A stretch of DNA of 64,000 nucleotides from Paenibacillus tepidiphilus. GTDB lineage: Bacteria > Bacillota > Bacilli > Paenibacillales > Paenibacillaceae. The DNA is taken from contig NZ_VWRQ01000002.1 of the NCBI RefSeq assembly GCF_008635795.1, positions 372,001 through 436,000 on the forward strand, in the 5' to 3' direction. Below, piece after piece: positions 42,506 to 51,312 of the stretch. The position numbers were made by a program, and so were the translations under genes. Every line of letters starts with the position of its first letter. Position 1 is the stretch's first letter. The notes below the pieces were generated by a model. It worked only from the letters and a program-made list of their open reading frames with translations. It was not told the DNA's origin and did not search any database.

Positions 42506-43498
42506 GTGAACTCCAAAATTTTAAGTTTAAATGACCCTGTGATCTATACTTATAATATCTACGGCAGTATTTTTTCAATCCTTTCAGATGATCCCGCTAT
42601 ATGGCCCTGGGTGTATAACAACTTTATTCAAATTAAATATGTCCCAGACTGGAATAGCTATTTCTTTGACCATCACCATCTGTTATTTGATAATTGTCCA
42701 TGGTTAAATCATTACATCATTCCGAGAAAGTGGTCTTCAGACCGCTTTAACGGGTCAATAGTCGATTGTATTATCCATTCAATTGATAACGGTATGTATC
42801 TGTATTTTTACGTGGACCGGTTTTATTTATCCATGTCAGAGCATTACCGCAAGGCGGAATTATGGCACGAAATACTTGTATACGGCTATGATCGGGCAAG
42901 CCAAACTATATATATAGCTGACAACTTGGCGGACGGGAAGTATATAAAGACTGAATGCTCTTTTGAGGAAATGGAACAAGGGTACTGGAGCATCCATGCC
43001 GATGTGGAATTTTACCACAATATTCATCTTTTCGAAAGGCACCCGGAAGAAGGTGTCGCGATTGATCCGACTCAGATATTAGCTACTCTTGGACATTATC
43101 TCCATTCGACCCCATCGGTCAATATGTTCATCAAAGAGCATACGATTTACGGCATTCAGGCTATGGAATTCATGCTCGATAATATTAATGGGATCATTGA
43201 ACAGGAGAAATTCGTCTTTCTGGATAAAAGAGCCTTTCATTTATTTATGGAGCATAAAATATTAATGGAAATGCGCTTAATGTATTTGAAGGAGCATTCA
43301 CCGCTTTATGTTGCAGATTCCATCATTAAGGAATACGCCCCTCTTAAAGATGACTACAGGACTCTGCGGAATATCGTTCTCAAATATAATGTATTGCAAA
43401 AAAATGATAAATTACTATTAAATATTAAAAGCCGGCTGCATTCGGCAATTGAAAAAGAAAAAGGCCTGATTGGTATGCTGCTTATACAGAATACTTAA
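42506..43498 (+). CDS. BtrH-like (C39-peptidase-like fold) protein
   Basis: 330 residues. The segment around LWHEILVYGYDR (120-131) with an upstream YLYFYVDRFYLS and downstream IYIADNLADGKY matches the pattern of BtrH N-terminal-like proteins, whose namesake transfers an acyl chain from carrier protein to an aminoglycoside. H121 and D139 fit the catalytic His/Asp. The expected N-terminal Cys is not obvious; C64 in DNCPWLN is a candidate. A helical C-terminus (about 180-330) follows. GTG start behind GGGGGG. It is the third cassette gene, and such proteins usually lie in natural-product loci. Confidence 0.6.
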   Translation: MNSKILSLNDPVIYTYNIYGSIFSILSDDPAIWPWVYNNFIQIKYVPDWNSYFFDHHHLLFDNCPWLNHYIIPRKWSSDRFNGSIVDCIIHSIDNGMYLYFYVDRFYLSMSEHYRKAELWHEILVYGYDRASQTIYIADNLADGKYIKTECSFEEMEQGYWSIHADVEFYHNIHLFERHPEEGVAIDPTQILATLGHYLHSTPSVNMFIKEHTIYGIQAMEFMLDNINGIIEQEKFVFLDKRAFHLFMEHKILMEMRLMYLKEHSPLYVADSIIKEYAPLKDDYRTLRNIVLKYNVLQKNDKLLLNIKSRLHSAIEKEKGLIGMLLIQNT

Positions 43499-43530
43499 CT
43501 TAAAGTGTCATAATAAAATATAAGCTTAAA

Positions 43531-43567
43531 TGGCGAAATAAAGGAAACTTTATATCGCTATTTTTTT
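43531..43567 (+). terminator. Terminator of the radical SAM cassette
   Basis: TGGCGAAATAAAG pairs with CTTTATATCGCTA around a GAAA loop (one small mismatch), followed by seven T. It ends the three-gene unit. Confidence 0.88.
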
Positions 43568-43597
43568 ATTCTCATGATCAAAGTATTTTGACGAATC

Positions 43598-43627
43598 ACT
43601 AAAATTTTAGTCGATTAATGTCGAAAG
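43598..43627 (+). promoter_or_regulatory. Possible sigma-D-type promoter for the chemoreceptor
   Basis: TAAA (43600-43603), 16 bases, then GTCGAAAG (43620-43627) approaches the motility sigma consensus TAAA-N15-GCCGATAT. The TAAA lies within a perfect 14-bp palindrome ACTAAAATTTTAGT. Confidence 0.4.
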
Positions 43628-43679
43628 ATATAGTAATTATCTATTACCTTCGAGATATGGAAGATAAGGGGGACTTACT

Positions 43680-45695
43680 ATGCCACACCTTCGGAAGCCT
43701 TTAAGACAGATATTCCGCATCAAAAAACTTCGGACCGAGCTTATGCTGTTCATTATTGCCGTAGTTGTGCTGCCCACTCTTCTAGTGGCCATTATCTCGT
43801 CGGAAACCTCCCGCTCGGAGCTGCGGACCCGGATGGCCAATACTACCTTATCCAGCATTGAGCTGCTCGACCAGACCCTTACACAGCTCATTGAACTCGA
43901 AAGCGCCAGTGTCAATGAGCTGGCTTACCAGATTTCCTCCACAGACCTGACAGGCGACACAGCCCGGGTTCAGCGGCTGATTGATAAATTCAAAGAAGAA
44001 CATCCAGAAATCGATATTATTGCCGCCGGCAACAACGCTGGAGCATACCTGTTCGCGCCGCAAACGGAAATGGAGGATTACGATCCGCGGGTTCGGGACT
44101 GGTACATCGATGCCCTCAAGAGCCCTGAGCGGACTTCGGTCATTGATCCGATTTTCTCCCAGGTGACAAAGTCTTACATTCTGCCGATTTCACGTGCACT
44201 AAATGACGGCCAAGGAGCAATCAGCATCAGTCTCAGCATGGAGGGAATCAGGGAGCTTGCCCAGACGGTGAGCCTGGGCTCCAGCGGCTATGTATATATC
44301 CTGGACAATAACAATAAGGTTATTTATCATCCGAACATGGAGGTGGCTGAGCCGGTAACCGGCAAGCTGCTGGACCAGTTGCGCGCACCTTCCGGTCAGG
44401 TCGCTTATACAGATACTGCCGGCTCAGATATGGACGGATTTTATATAACGAATGCACTGACCGGCTTCAAGCTGACGGGCGTGCTACCGGAGAAGGAATA
44501 TACGGAGGCCGCTTATCCTATCCTGATTAATTCAGCCATTGTTCTCATCACGGCGCTAGTTCTGGCCGCCGTGGTAACCTTCTTCATCATCCGCCGCATC
44601 ACCGAGCCTCTCCTTCAGCTTAATCAATCCGCCCGGAGAGTAAGCGAGGGGCACCTGGACGAGGCGGTACACACTACACGCGTTGACGAAATCGGCCAGC
44701 TTGCCGACAATTACAATGCGATGGTGACTTCGCTGCGGCTGATGGTGCAGGATGTGGCCGATACCTCGGGACAGCTCGCCGCAGCCAGCGAGCAGCTCTC
44801 TGCCAGCACGAACGAGAACAGCAAAGCGGTCGAGTACGTCACCGAGCTGGTAGAGGAATCCACGCGGGGAGCGGAAGCCCAGGCCCATGCATCCGCCGAG
44901 GTGGCCATCACGATGGACGAAATGTCCACGGCCATTCTCAGGATTGCTTCGGCCGCAGAGTCCATCGTCGAAGCCGCAGGAGCAACCGAGCAGGATGTCG
45001 GCACCGGCAGCGGTAAAATCCGCCATGTCAGCGAGCAGATGTCCACCATCCGCCAGTCTGTGCAGCAGTCGGGCAGTCTGATTGCCGAGCTGAACGGCCT
45101 CAGCGCCAGGGTCGCCGAAGCCAGCACCTCCATTGCGGCCATCGCCAAGCAGACCAATCTCCTGTCGCTGAATGCGGCGATTGAAGCGGCCCGCGCCGGA
45201 GAACAGGGGCGAGGCTTCGCCGTCGTCGCCGGAGAAGTACGCAAGCTCGCCGAAGCCTCCAATACGAGCGCGGACGAGATCCGCGATACGATTACCGAGA
45301 TGCTGGGACTGATCTCCAGCGCTTACGAGATGATGAAGCACCGCGTGTCCGCCGATGTGGAGCAAGGCATTACGCTTACCCTGGAAGCCAGTGCAGCCTT
45401 CCAGCAGATTGAGCATTCCACCCGCCATGTCAGCGAGCAGATTCACGAGGTCTCGGCCGTCGCCGAGCAGATGTCGGCCAGCTCCGCCGAGGTTGCCGCT
45501 TCCGTCCAGGAGATGGCCTCGATCTCCCGTGCGTCGCTGGACTCCTTCCAGAGCGTAACCGCGGCGACGGAAGAGCAGCTCGCTTCCATGCAGGAAATCA
45601 CCTCCTCCTCCGCCTCCTTGTCCACCATGGCGGAAGACATGCAGAAGCAGGTGGAGCGGTTCCGTTTCGACAGCCGCCCGGAGAACGGGAAATAA
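43680..45695 (+). CDS. Methyl-accepting chemotaxis protein
   Basis: A 671-residue chemoreceptor. Transmembrane helix 1 (about 20-40), a periplasmic-type dCache sensor (about 41-280, [18 protein letters not shown] is the dCache motif), helix 2 (about 284-307), a HAMP domain (308-360) and a long cytoplasmic coiled coil. The hairpin tip around [20 protein letters not shown] contacts CheA and CheW. The ligand is unknown. Monocistronic with its own terminator. Confidence 0.93.
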   Translation: MPHLRKPLRQIFRIKKLRTELMLFIIAVVVLPTLLVAIISSETSRSELRTRMANTTLSSIELLDQTLTQLIELESASVNELAYQISSTDLTGDTARVQRLIDKFKEEHPEIDIIAAGNNAGAYLFAPQTEMEDYDPRVRDWYIDALKSPERTSVIDPIFSQVTKSYILPISRALNDGQGAISISLSMEGIRELAQTVSLGSSGYVYILDNNNKVIYHPNMEVAEPVTGKLLDQLRAPSGQVAYTDTAGSDMDGFYITNALTGFKLTGVLPEKEYTEAAYPILINSAIVLITALVLAAVVTFFIIRRITEPLLQLNQSARRVSEGHLDEAVHTTRVDEIGQLADNYNAMVTSLRLMVQDVADTSGQLAAASEQLSASTNENSKAVEYVTELVEESTRGAEAQAHASAEVAITMDEMSTAILRIASAAESIVEAAGATEQDVGTGSGKIRHVSEQMSTIRQSVQQSGSLIAELNGLSARVAEASTSIAAIAKQTNLLSLNAAIEAARAGEQGRGFAVVAGEVRKLAEASNTSADEIRDTITEMLGLISSAYEMMKHRVSADVEQGITLTLEASAAFQQIEHSTRHVSEQIHEVSAVAEQMSASSAEVAASVQEMASISRASLDSFQSVTAATEEQLASMQEITSSSASLSTMAEDMQKQVERFRFDSRPENGK

Positions 45696-45703
45696 CATGC
45701 GCC

Positions 45704-45736
45704 GCCCCTTGAATGATTCGTTCAAGGGGCTTTTTT
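45704..45736 (+). terminator. Terminator of the chemoreceptor gene
   Basis: GCCCCTTGAA pairs with TTCAAGGGGC, loop TGATTCG, followed by TTTTTT. Confidence 0.9.
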
Positions 45737-45820
45737 GCGTCGAGCTCCGCTCATATATCCTCGGGAGCCTCCACGACACTGGGAGGGTCTTGTTCGTGAT
45801 GAGCCATCCATCACATGCAA

Positions 45821-45862
45821 CAAAAGGCATCTCCGGCTATTTACAGCCTGAAGATGCCTTTC
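45821..45862 (-). terminator. Terminator of helD
   Basis: AAAGGCATCT and AGATGCCTTT arms with an inner GGCT/AGCC stem. On the minus strand it is followed by TTTTG. Confidence 0.7.
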
Positions 45863-45885
45863 ATGTCCATTGCCTCTATAAGTGG

Positions 45886-48093
45886 CTATGTCTCCGGCCA
45901 GCCCATGGCGCTGACTTCTTCCTGGGCCTTGATATAGGCCGGTAACTCCCCGCCCGACATCAGCCACAGCTCATGCAGCGCCCGGGTGCAGCCGACGTAC
46001 ATCAGCTTCGCATCCCACGCTGCCGGGCCGTAATGCCCGTTGTCCGCATCGGCCAGAATGACCGCATCGAACTCCAGCCCCTTGGACAAATAGACCGGCA
46101 GCACCGACAGTCCGCCAAGGTATTCGGTCATGCTGCCGTCGATCAGGTGAAGCTCGGCAAAATGCGCCGTCAGCCCGGCATACAGCTCCTCCGCTTCGCG
46201 CAGCGTGCGGGTCAATACGGCCACCGTGCGGTATTCCCGCCCAGACAACGCGGCCAGAGCCGCGCGGATGGCTTCGAAGCGCTCACCGGCGGACCCTGCC
46301 TCCACAGCTTCATGAACACCCGGCCGCCTGTCACTGTAAGATATCAGCCGGACCGGGTTGCCGCTGCGGAAGACCGGAACGGCGAGCAGCGGGCTGCCAA
46401 CCCCGGTGGTCAGTATGCCATTTGCAAACTCGATGATTTCCATGGTGGACCGGTAGCTTCGGGTAAGCGCGTGATAGGCCGTATGGTCACCCGCGAAGAG
46501 CCGCTGCATCTCATCCCAGTCATGCACACCTTTATAGGCATGGATGCCCTGGGACAGATCGCCCAATATCGTAAAAGAATGACCGCGTACATACAAATCG
46601 AGCACAGCAATCTGAAATGGCGAGAAGTCCTGCGCTTCGTCGATGACGACATGGTCGAAGCGCTCGCTGCCTTCGTTGCCGCTGAGCAAATAATGGATGT
46701 AGAGCAGCGGCGGCAGGTCTTCCTCGCGTATCAGCCCTTTCTTGAGATCCTTGGCTGTTTCCTTCAGCACCCCCGCCGGGATCGCCTCCGGCGCTTCGGA
46801 CGGCCAGTGCTCCGGCGTCTTGGCTGCCCGGAAGATCTGCTTGTAAATGGTCAGCGGATCATATTTCGGCCATTTGGTGCTGTAGGCCTTCTCGCGGGCG
46901 GCAGCTTTCTTCTTACGGTCCTTCAGGGCAGCCGCCGACGGGCTCTTCTTCAGCTCCATTTCGATCCAGCGGTGTATTCGGGCCATCACACGCTCCTTGC
47001 GCTTGGCCGGCGGGTAGGGAGCATATTCGTCGTTGTACCAGCGCAGAATCATCGAGCGGCGCAGCACTGTCCCTTCCCACGGGCTGAAATCCCCTTCGGG
47101 CACCGCTCCGTTCTCCAGCAGCCGGACGGCATCCTCAATCACGCCCATCAGTGCAGTGGAGCCTTTGAACCGCCCCGGCGTCTCTGCGGTGATCTCCGGC
47201 ATTCCGCCTTCCCGTTCAAACCAGCGGTTCAGCGTTTCCGATGTATCCTGCTCAGGCAGGGTAAGATTCAGCATGCCTGCCGCCCAATCCGGAAATGTAT
47301 TCTGCATGATATTGCCGACGCCCAGCTCCGGAAGCACATCGGAAATATAATCAAGGAACATCCGGTTCGGTGCAAAAATAATCATCCGCTCGGCTGTAAC
47401 CTGCTCCTTGTACTGATACAGCAGGAACGCCAATCGGTGCAGCGCGACTGTCGTTTTTCCGCTGCCCGCCACCCCCTGGATAATCAGTGCGGTGTTCTTG
47501 GCGGCGCGGATGATCTTATCCTGCTCCTCCTGTATCGTGGAGACGATATCGCGGAGCTTGTTGTCCTTGTTCTCTCCCAGCCGGTAGACGAGGAATTCGT
47601 CGGATACGGCCGGTGCATCGCTGTCCCGGTCGTACGTATCCGCCACCCGTTCCAGAATCCGCTTGCGGATCACTACGTTGCGCTTGAGGTAGACCAGCCC
47701 CTCAATCAGCCCTTCCGGCGCTTCATAAGAAGCCGGGTCCGTCCCTCCTGTAAACGAATAGAACAGGCTTGCAACCGGTGCGCGCCAGTCGATGACTAGC
47801 GGACGGTCGCTTACCTGTTCGCGGTCTACTCCAATTTTGCCGATATAGAGCGCCTTGGGTTCATCCGTTCCGTTCTCCTGGAAGTCGAGCCGTCCGAAAT
47901 ACGGCTCCTGTCTGACCTTGGTTAAATCATGGCGCCGCTGCTCCCTTGAATCCTCCAGCACCTGCTCCGTATAATCATGTCCCGTATATACCGGAGTATT
48001 CTGCAGCCTTTCCAGCGCCGAATCAATTTCCGTCAGCGTGTCGTTCAGCCTGTCTTCTTCCTCTTGATAGGCACTTTGAAAGTTGTCCGCCAA
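45886..48093 (-). CDS. helD: RNA polymerase recycling motor HelD
   Basis: A 735-residue UvrD-like ATPase that removes stalled RNA polymerase from DNA. The N-terminal coiled coil (about 5-60) inserts in the polymerase secondary channel. Walker A GVAGSGKTTVALHR (about 205-218) and DEAQDFSPFQ motifs are present. It lacks full helicase activity in characterised members. It starts at TTG after an AGGAGG site. A single-gene unit. Confidence 0.9.
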   Translation of the reverse strand: MADNFQSAYQEEEDRLNDTLTEIDSALERLQNTPVYTGHDYTEQVLEDSREQRRHDLTKVRQEPYFGRLDFQENGTDEPKALYIGKIGVDREQVSDRPLVIDWRAPVASLFYSFTGGTDPASYEAPEGLIEGLVYLKRNVVIRKRILERVADTYDRDSDAPAVSDEFLVYRLGENKDNKLRDIVSTIQEEQDKIIRAAKNTALIIQGVAGSGKTTVALHRLAFLLYQYKEQVTAERMIIFAPNRMFLDYISDVLPELGVGNIMQNTFPDWAAGMLNLTLPEQDTSETLNRWFEREGGMPEITAETPGRFKGSTALMGVIEDAVRLLENGAVPEGDFSPWEGTVLRRSMILRWYNDEYAPYPPAKRKERVMARIHRWIEMELKKSPSAAALKDRKKKAAAREKAYSTKWPKYDPLTIYKQIFRAAKTPEHWPSEAPEAIPAGVLKETAKDLKKGLIREEDLPPLLYIHYLLSGNEGSERFDHVVIDEAQDFSPFQIAVLDLYVRGHSFTILGDLSQGIHAYKGVHDWDEMQRLFAGDHTAYHALTRSYRSTMEIIEFANGILTTGVGSPLLAVPVFRSGNPVRLISYSDRRPGVHEAVEAGSAGERFEAIRAALAALSGREYRTVAVLTRTLREAEELYAGLTAHFAELHLIDGSMTEYLGGLSVLPVYLSKGLEFDAVILADADNGHYGPAAWDAKLMYVGCTRALHELWLMSGGELPAYIKAQEEVSAMGWPET

Positions 48094-48242
48094 TTTCAGT
48101 TACCTCCTAAAAGTTATTTCCTCGTGCAAGACTGAACAAGCTCACACAAAAAGGAAACCAATTGTATCATAGCGACGCCGGAAAAGCCATTTATTTCTTG
48201 CCCATATAGAAATTATTCATGCGGAGCTGTTACCTTGCAGGG

Positions 48243-49544
48243 TTATCCCATCAGGGCATGCACCACGAAGTTAGCGACGAACAGAGCGGCGATACCATAC
48301 AGCGCCGGTGGCACCTCTTTGCCCCGGCCCATCGCCAGCTTGATGATCGGATAAGTAATAAACCCGAAGGCCATGCCGTCTACAATGCTGTAGGTGAACG
48401 GGATCATGACCATAATCAGAAAGGCAGGGAATAGCTCCGTCAAATCGCCAAGCTCCATTTCCCGGACGCTCTGCAGCATCAGGCCGCCGATGACGATCAG
48501 GATCGGGGCGATGGCACTGTCCGGCACATACGCCAGCAGCGGGATGAACAGAAAGGTAGCAGCGAATAACCCCCCGGTAACAAGCGGGGTCAGTCCGGTG
48601 CGTCCCCCGGCGGCGATGCCTGCGGTCGATTCAGCGGCGGCCACGACCGGGCTGCTGCCGAAGACGCCGGCGGCGATGTTGGCAAGCGAAAGCGCCCGCA
48701 GGCTGCTCTTGAAGCGCTCCGGACGTCCGGCCATCAGCGTCTGGGACGCGATCAGCCCGATATTCTCGAACACAACAATAAGGAGCAGCAGAAACACGGC
48801 AATCCAGAAGACGAGGCTGATCAGCCCGCCGAAATCCATGCCTGCGAACAAGCCTCCGTATCCGGTAAATACATGCCCCGTCCCGGTCTGCTCCGGCTTA
48901 TGCGCGGCGCCCAGCAAATAAGCAAGCCCCGTGCCCACCGCCATACTGATCAGAAGGCCGCCGCGCGTGCCGCGGATGAACAGCACCAAGGCCAGAATGA
49001 GCGTAACACAGGAGGTAATGACCGCCGGATCGCTGAAATGCCCGATGGCCACAAACGTCGTCTGATGGGCAATGACGATTCCGCTTTTTTGCAGACCGAT
49101 GAAGGTCAGAAAGAGGCCGATGCCCGCTGTTATCGCATGCTGCAGATTGCGGGGAATCGCTTCGCTCAGAATCCGGTACAATGAGGTAAAGGCAACAACG
49201 GCAAAGAGCACGCCCGTAACCACCACAACGGCGAACGCCTCACGCCAATCGAGCTTCATCGAGTGCACCAGCGTATAGGTGAAGAAAGCGTTGATCCCCA
49301 TGCCCGGCACCACCACAATTGGCGATTTGCCGCCGAAGGCCATCAGAAGACAGCCGGTGATCGCCGTCAGCAGCGTAGCGACCATCGCCGGACGCAGCGG
49401 CACACCTGCATCATGCAGGATCGCTGCATTGACCATTACAATATATACAGAGGCAAAATAAGACAGGATGCCTGCCGGGATTTCCTTTTTCCAGTTATCT
49501 CCCGGCTGAAGCCCCACGCTGTTCCGCCAAAAATTCGTATTCAT
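48243..49544 (-). CDS. NCS2-family purine permease (PbuG/AzgA-like)
   Basis: A 433-residue transporter with about 13-14 hydrophobic segments. The AzgA-type features GINAFFTYTLVH and GSSPVVAAAESTAGIAAGGRTGLT (roughly the substrate-site loops) support hypoxanthine/guanine uptake. Specificity is inferred. No guanine riboswitch was recognised in the 300-base upstream region, unlike pbuG in Bacillus. Confidence 0.88.
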   Translation of the reverse strand: MNTNFWRNSVGLQPGDNWKKEIPAGILSYFASVYIVMVNAAILHDAGVPLRPAMVATLLTAITGCLLMAFGGKSPIVVVPGMGINAFFTYTLVHSMKLDWREAFAVVVVTGVLFAVVAFTSLYRILSEAIPRNLQHAITAGIGLFLTFIGLQKSGIVIAHQTTFVAIGHFSDPAVITSCVTLILALVLFIRGTRGGLLISMAVGTGLAYLLGAAHKPEQTGTGHVFTGYGGLFAGMDFGGLISLVFWIAVFLLLLIVVFENIGLIASQTLMAGRPERFKSSLRALSLANIAAGVFGSSPVVAAAESTAGIAAGGRTGLTPLVTGGLFAATFLFIPLLAYVPDSAIAPILIVIGGLMLQSVREMELGDLTELFPAFLIMVMIPFTYSIVDGMAFGFITYPIIKLAMGRGKEVPPALYGIAALFVANFVVHALMG

Positions 49545-49692
49545 ATTCCTACCTCCACTAATCTTTCGGTTCCGCTCAGGCTATACCCCAATTGGAGGGA
49601 CCCTATTCAGCTCCCGCTTCCCGGCCCCACTATTATGCCAACAATCGGCGCCGGCAAAACCGAATAACCTGAACTTGAATCTTAAACACAAC

Positions 49693-49716
49693 ATAACCCC
49701 ACATAGTGGGGTTATA
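49693..49716. terminator. Perfect inverted repeat in the region upstream of the purine permease
   Basis: ATAACCCCA and TGGGGTTAT arms, loop CATAG. It could be a terminator or a regulator site between the permease gene and the YdeI-like gene. Confidence 0.5.
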
Positions 49717-49774
49717 ACACGGCCTCCGGTTCAGGACCCTTGCAGGAACCTTGAGACCCTAACTAATTAGCAGC

Positions 49775-49816
49775 AAAAAGGGCGAAAGCAGCCGGTTGTC
49801 CGGCCGTACGCCCTTC
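49775..49816 (-). terminator. Terminator downstream of the YdeI-like gene
   Basis: AAGGGCG and CGCCCTT arms with an inner GCCGG/CCGGC stem. On the minus strand a T-run follows. Confidence 0.7.
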
Positions 49817-49842
49817 CAATCTTTCTCTTCTGACTCTATTTA

Positions 49843-50493
49843 TCAGCCCTTGTCTGAAGGATTTCTCCTCCCGAGTACAAGCTTCTCCACGGTCTGAGCG
49901 ATCCGAGCCGTACGGGTCTCCTCCCGCTTTGCGTCCGTAATCCAGGTAATGTAGGCCTTGCGGTGAGAAAGGGCAAGCTCTTGGAAGAAGGCAAACGCCG
50001 CTTCGTTCCGGTCCAGCGCCGCCTGCAGCTCCTGGGGCACAGGTAGCTCAGCGGCAGGCGCTTTCGGCTTGGAAACGGCCCCTGAGCCTTCCGGACGACG
50101 GCGGGAAGTCGCTCCCAGTGGCCGGAACCGCATCGCTGACCACGTCCCGTCGATGGAGATCAGCGAGATGCCTTCATAGCCTGCGTTCCAGACCAGCTCC
50201 CAGCCCTTGTCCCGGCTGAGGTCGGTCTTGAGCTTGGAGCTGCCCTTCGGATAGCAGATCCACAGCAGACCGTCATGCTTGATCGCAGCCAGCGCCTGCG
50301 GGCCGTACTGCTCCAGCTCGCTGACACTCTCCGCAAATAACTGGACATAATCATAGGCGCCCTGCATCCCGTCTGTAGCGGATGCGGCGTCCGTATCCAG
50401 CCCCAGCTCCTGCAGGAAGCCGTCCGGCGGCTGCAGGACAAGCACTTTGCCGACTTCCGGCAGGCGCAGCTTCTTCATCAGTGCCGTATTCAT
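49843..50493 (-). CDS. DUF3052-like/YdeI (OmdA) domain protein
   Basis: 216 residues. The N-terminal half (about 1-115) resembles DUF3052-type proteins (VLVLQPPDGFLQEL and LLWICYPKGSSKLKTDLSRD). A Pro/Ala-rich linker (120-145) follows. The C-terminal YdeI/OmpD-associated domain (about 150-216) ends in the family motif FFQELALSHRKAYITWITDAKREETRTARI. Its start overlaps tcdA by 4 bases, so they are co-translated. Function unknown; relatives are linked to stress resistance. Confidence 0.75.
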   Translation of the reverse strand: MNTALMKKLRLPEVGKVLVLQPPDGFLQELGLDTDAASATDGMQGAYDYVQLFAESVSELEQYGPQALAAIKHDGLLWICYPKGSSKLKTDLSRDKGWELVWNAGYEGISLISIDGTWSAMRFRPLGATSRRRPEGSGAVSKPKAPAAELPVPQELQAALDRNEAAFAFFQELALSHRKAYITWITDAKREETRTARIAQTVEKLVLGRRNPSDKG

Positions 50494-51245
50494 ACGCTGA
50501 TGCCGCCGGCCTCCAGCAGATCCTTCACGGCCACGCTGACCATGATGAGTCCAACGACTGGCGGTACATACGAATTGCTCGCCGGCGGCTGCTTAGCCTT
50601 ACGCCGGTCCGGGGCATCCGCCGGTACGATCTGCTCGGTGACGTCCACGCGCGGCTTCACAGGCTGTTCGGTCGAGAACACGACCTTCACGCCTTTTTTG
50701 ATGCCGTCCTTGCGCAGCTTCTGGCGGATGACGCGGGCGATCGGGTCCATCTCCGTCTTGGAGATGTCGGCTACCCGGAAGCGGGTCGGGTCCATTTTGT
50801 TGGCCGCACCCATGCTTGAAATCATCGGGATGCCCCGGGAGAGGCATTCCTTGATCAGATGAATCTTGTAAATGATTGTATCCGACGCATCGATTACAAA
50901 ATCCGGCTTGTATTTAAACAGCTCTTCATAGGTTTCTTCCGTGTAGAACATGTTCAGCGCAATCGCTTCGATTTCCGGATTGATCAGCTTCACCCGGTCG
51001 ACCATCAGGTCGGCCTTCTTCTGGCCGATCGTCGTGGTCAGCGCATGGATCTGCCGGTTGACATTCGTGATATCAACCGAATCCTTGTCGATGAGGATAA
51101 TGCGGCCTACGCCGGTACGTGCCAGCGCTTCAACGGCCATAGCACCGACGCCGCCGATGCCGAGCACCGCAACGGTGCTGTTCTTCAGTATATCCAGGCC
51201 TTCCGGCCCGATAGCCAGCTCTGTACGCGAGAACTGATGCAGCAT
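50490..51245 (-). CDS. tcdA: tRNA threonylcarbamoyladenosine dehydratase TcdA
   Basis: A 251-residue E1-like (ThiF/MoeB family) enzyme that cyclises t6A to ct6A at position 37 of ANN-decoding tRNAs using ATP. GIGGVGAMAVEALARTGVG (about 31-49) is the nucleotide-binding loop and NRQIHAL the adjacent motif. A start with AAAGGAGG is clear. It lies downstream of aspS with a 67-base gap, as in Bacillus. Confidence 0.9.
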   Translation of the reverse strand: MLHQFSRTELAIGPEGLDILKNSTVAVLGIGGVGAMAVEALARTGVGRIILIDKDSVDITNVNRQIHALTTTIGQKKADLMVDRVKLINPEIEAIALNMFYTEETYEELFKYKPDFVIDASDTIIYKIHLIKECLSRGIPMISSMGAANKMDPTRFRVADISKTEMDPIARVIRQKLRKDGIKKGVKVVFSTEQPVKPRVDVTEQIVPADAPDRRKAKQPPASNSYVPPVVGLIMVSVAVKDLLEAGGISV

Positions 51246-51312
51246 AAGGATAAATCCTCCTTTAAACGGCTCCGCCGCAGGCGGATAACAAGCCTGGCGG
51301 CGGGCCGGATGA

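Noticed and set aside
45973..47799. 608-residue ORF antisense to helD
   Set aside because: It mirrors helD codon bias and is rich in Arg, Gln and His, as antisense shadows are; no domain recognised.
49560..49760. Purine riboswitch before the NCS2 purine permease
   Set aside because: The conserved loop sequences of guanine-type switches could not be found by eye.
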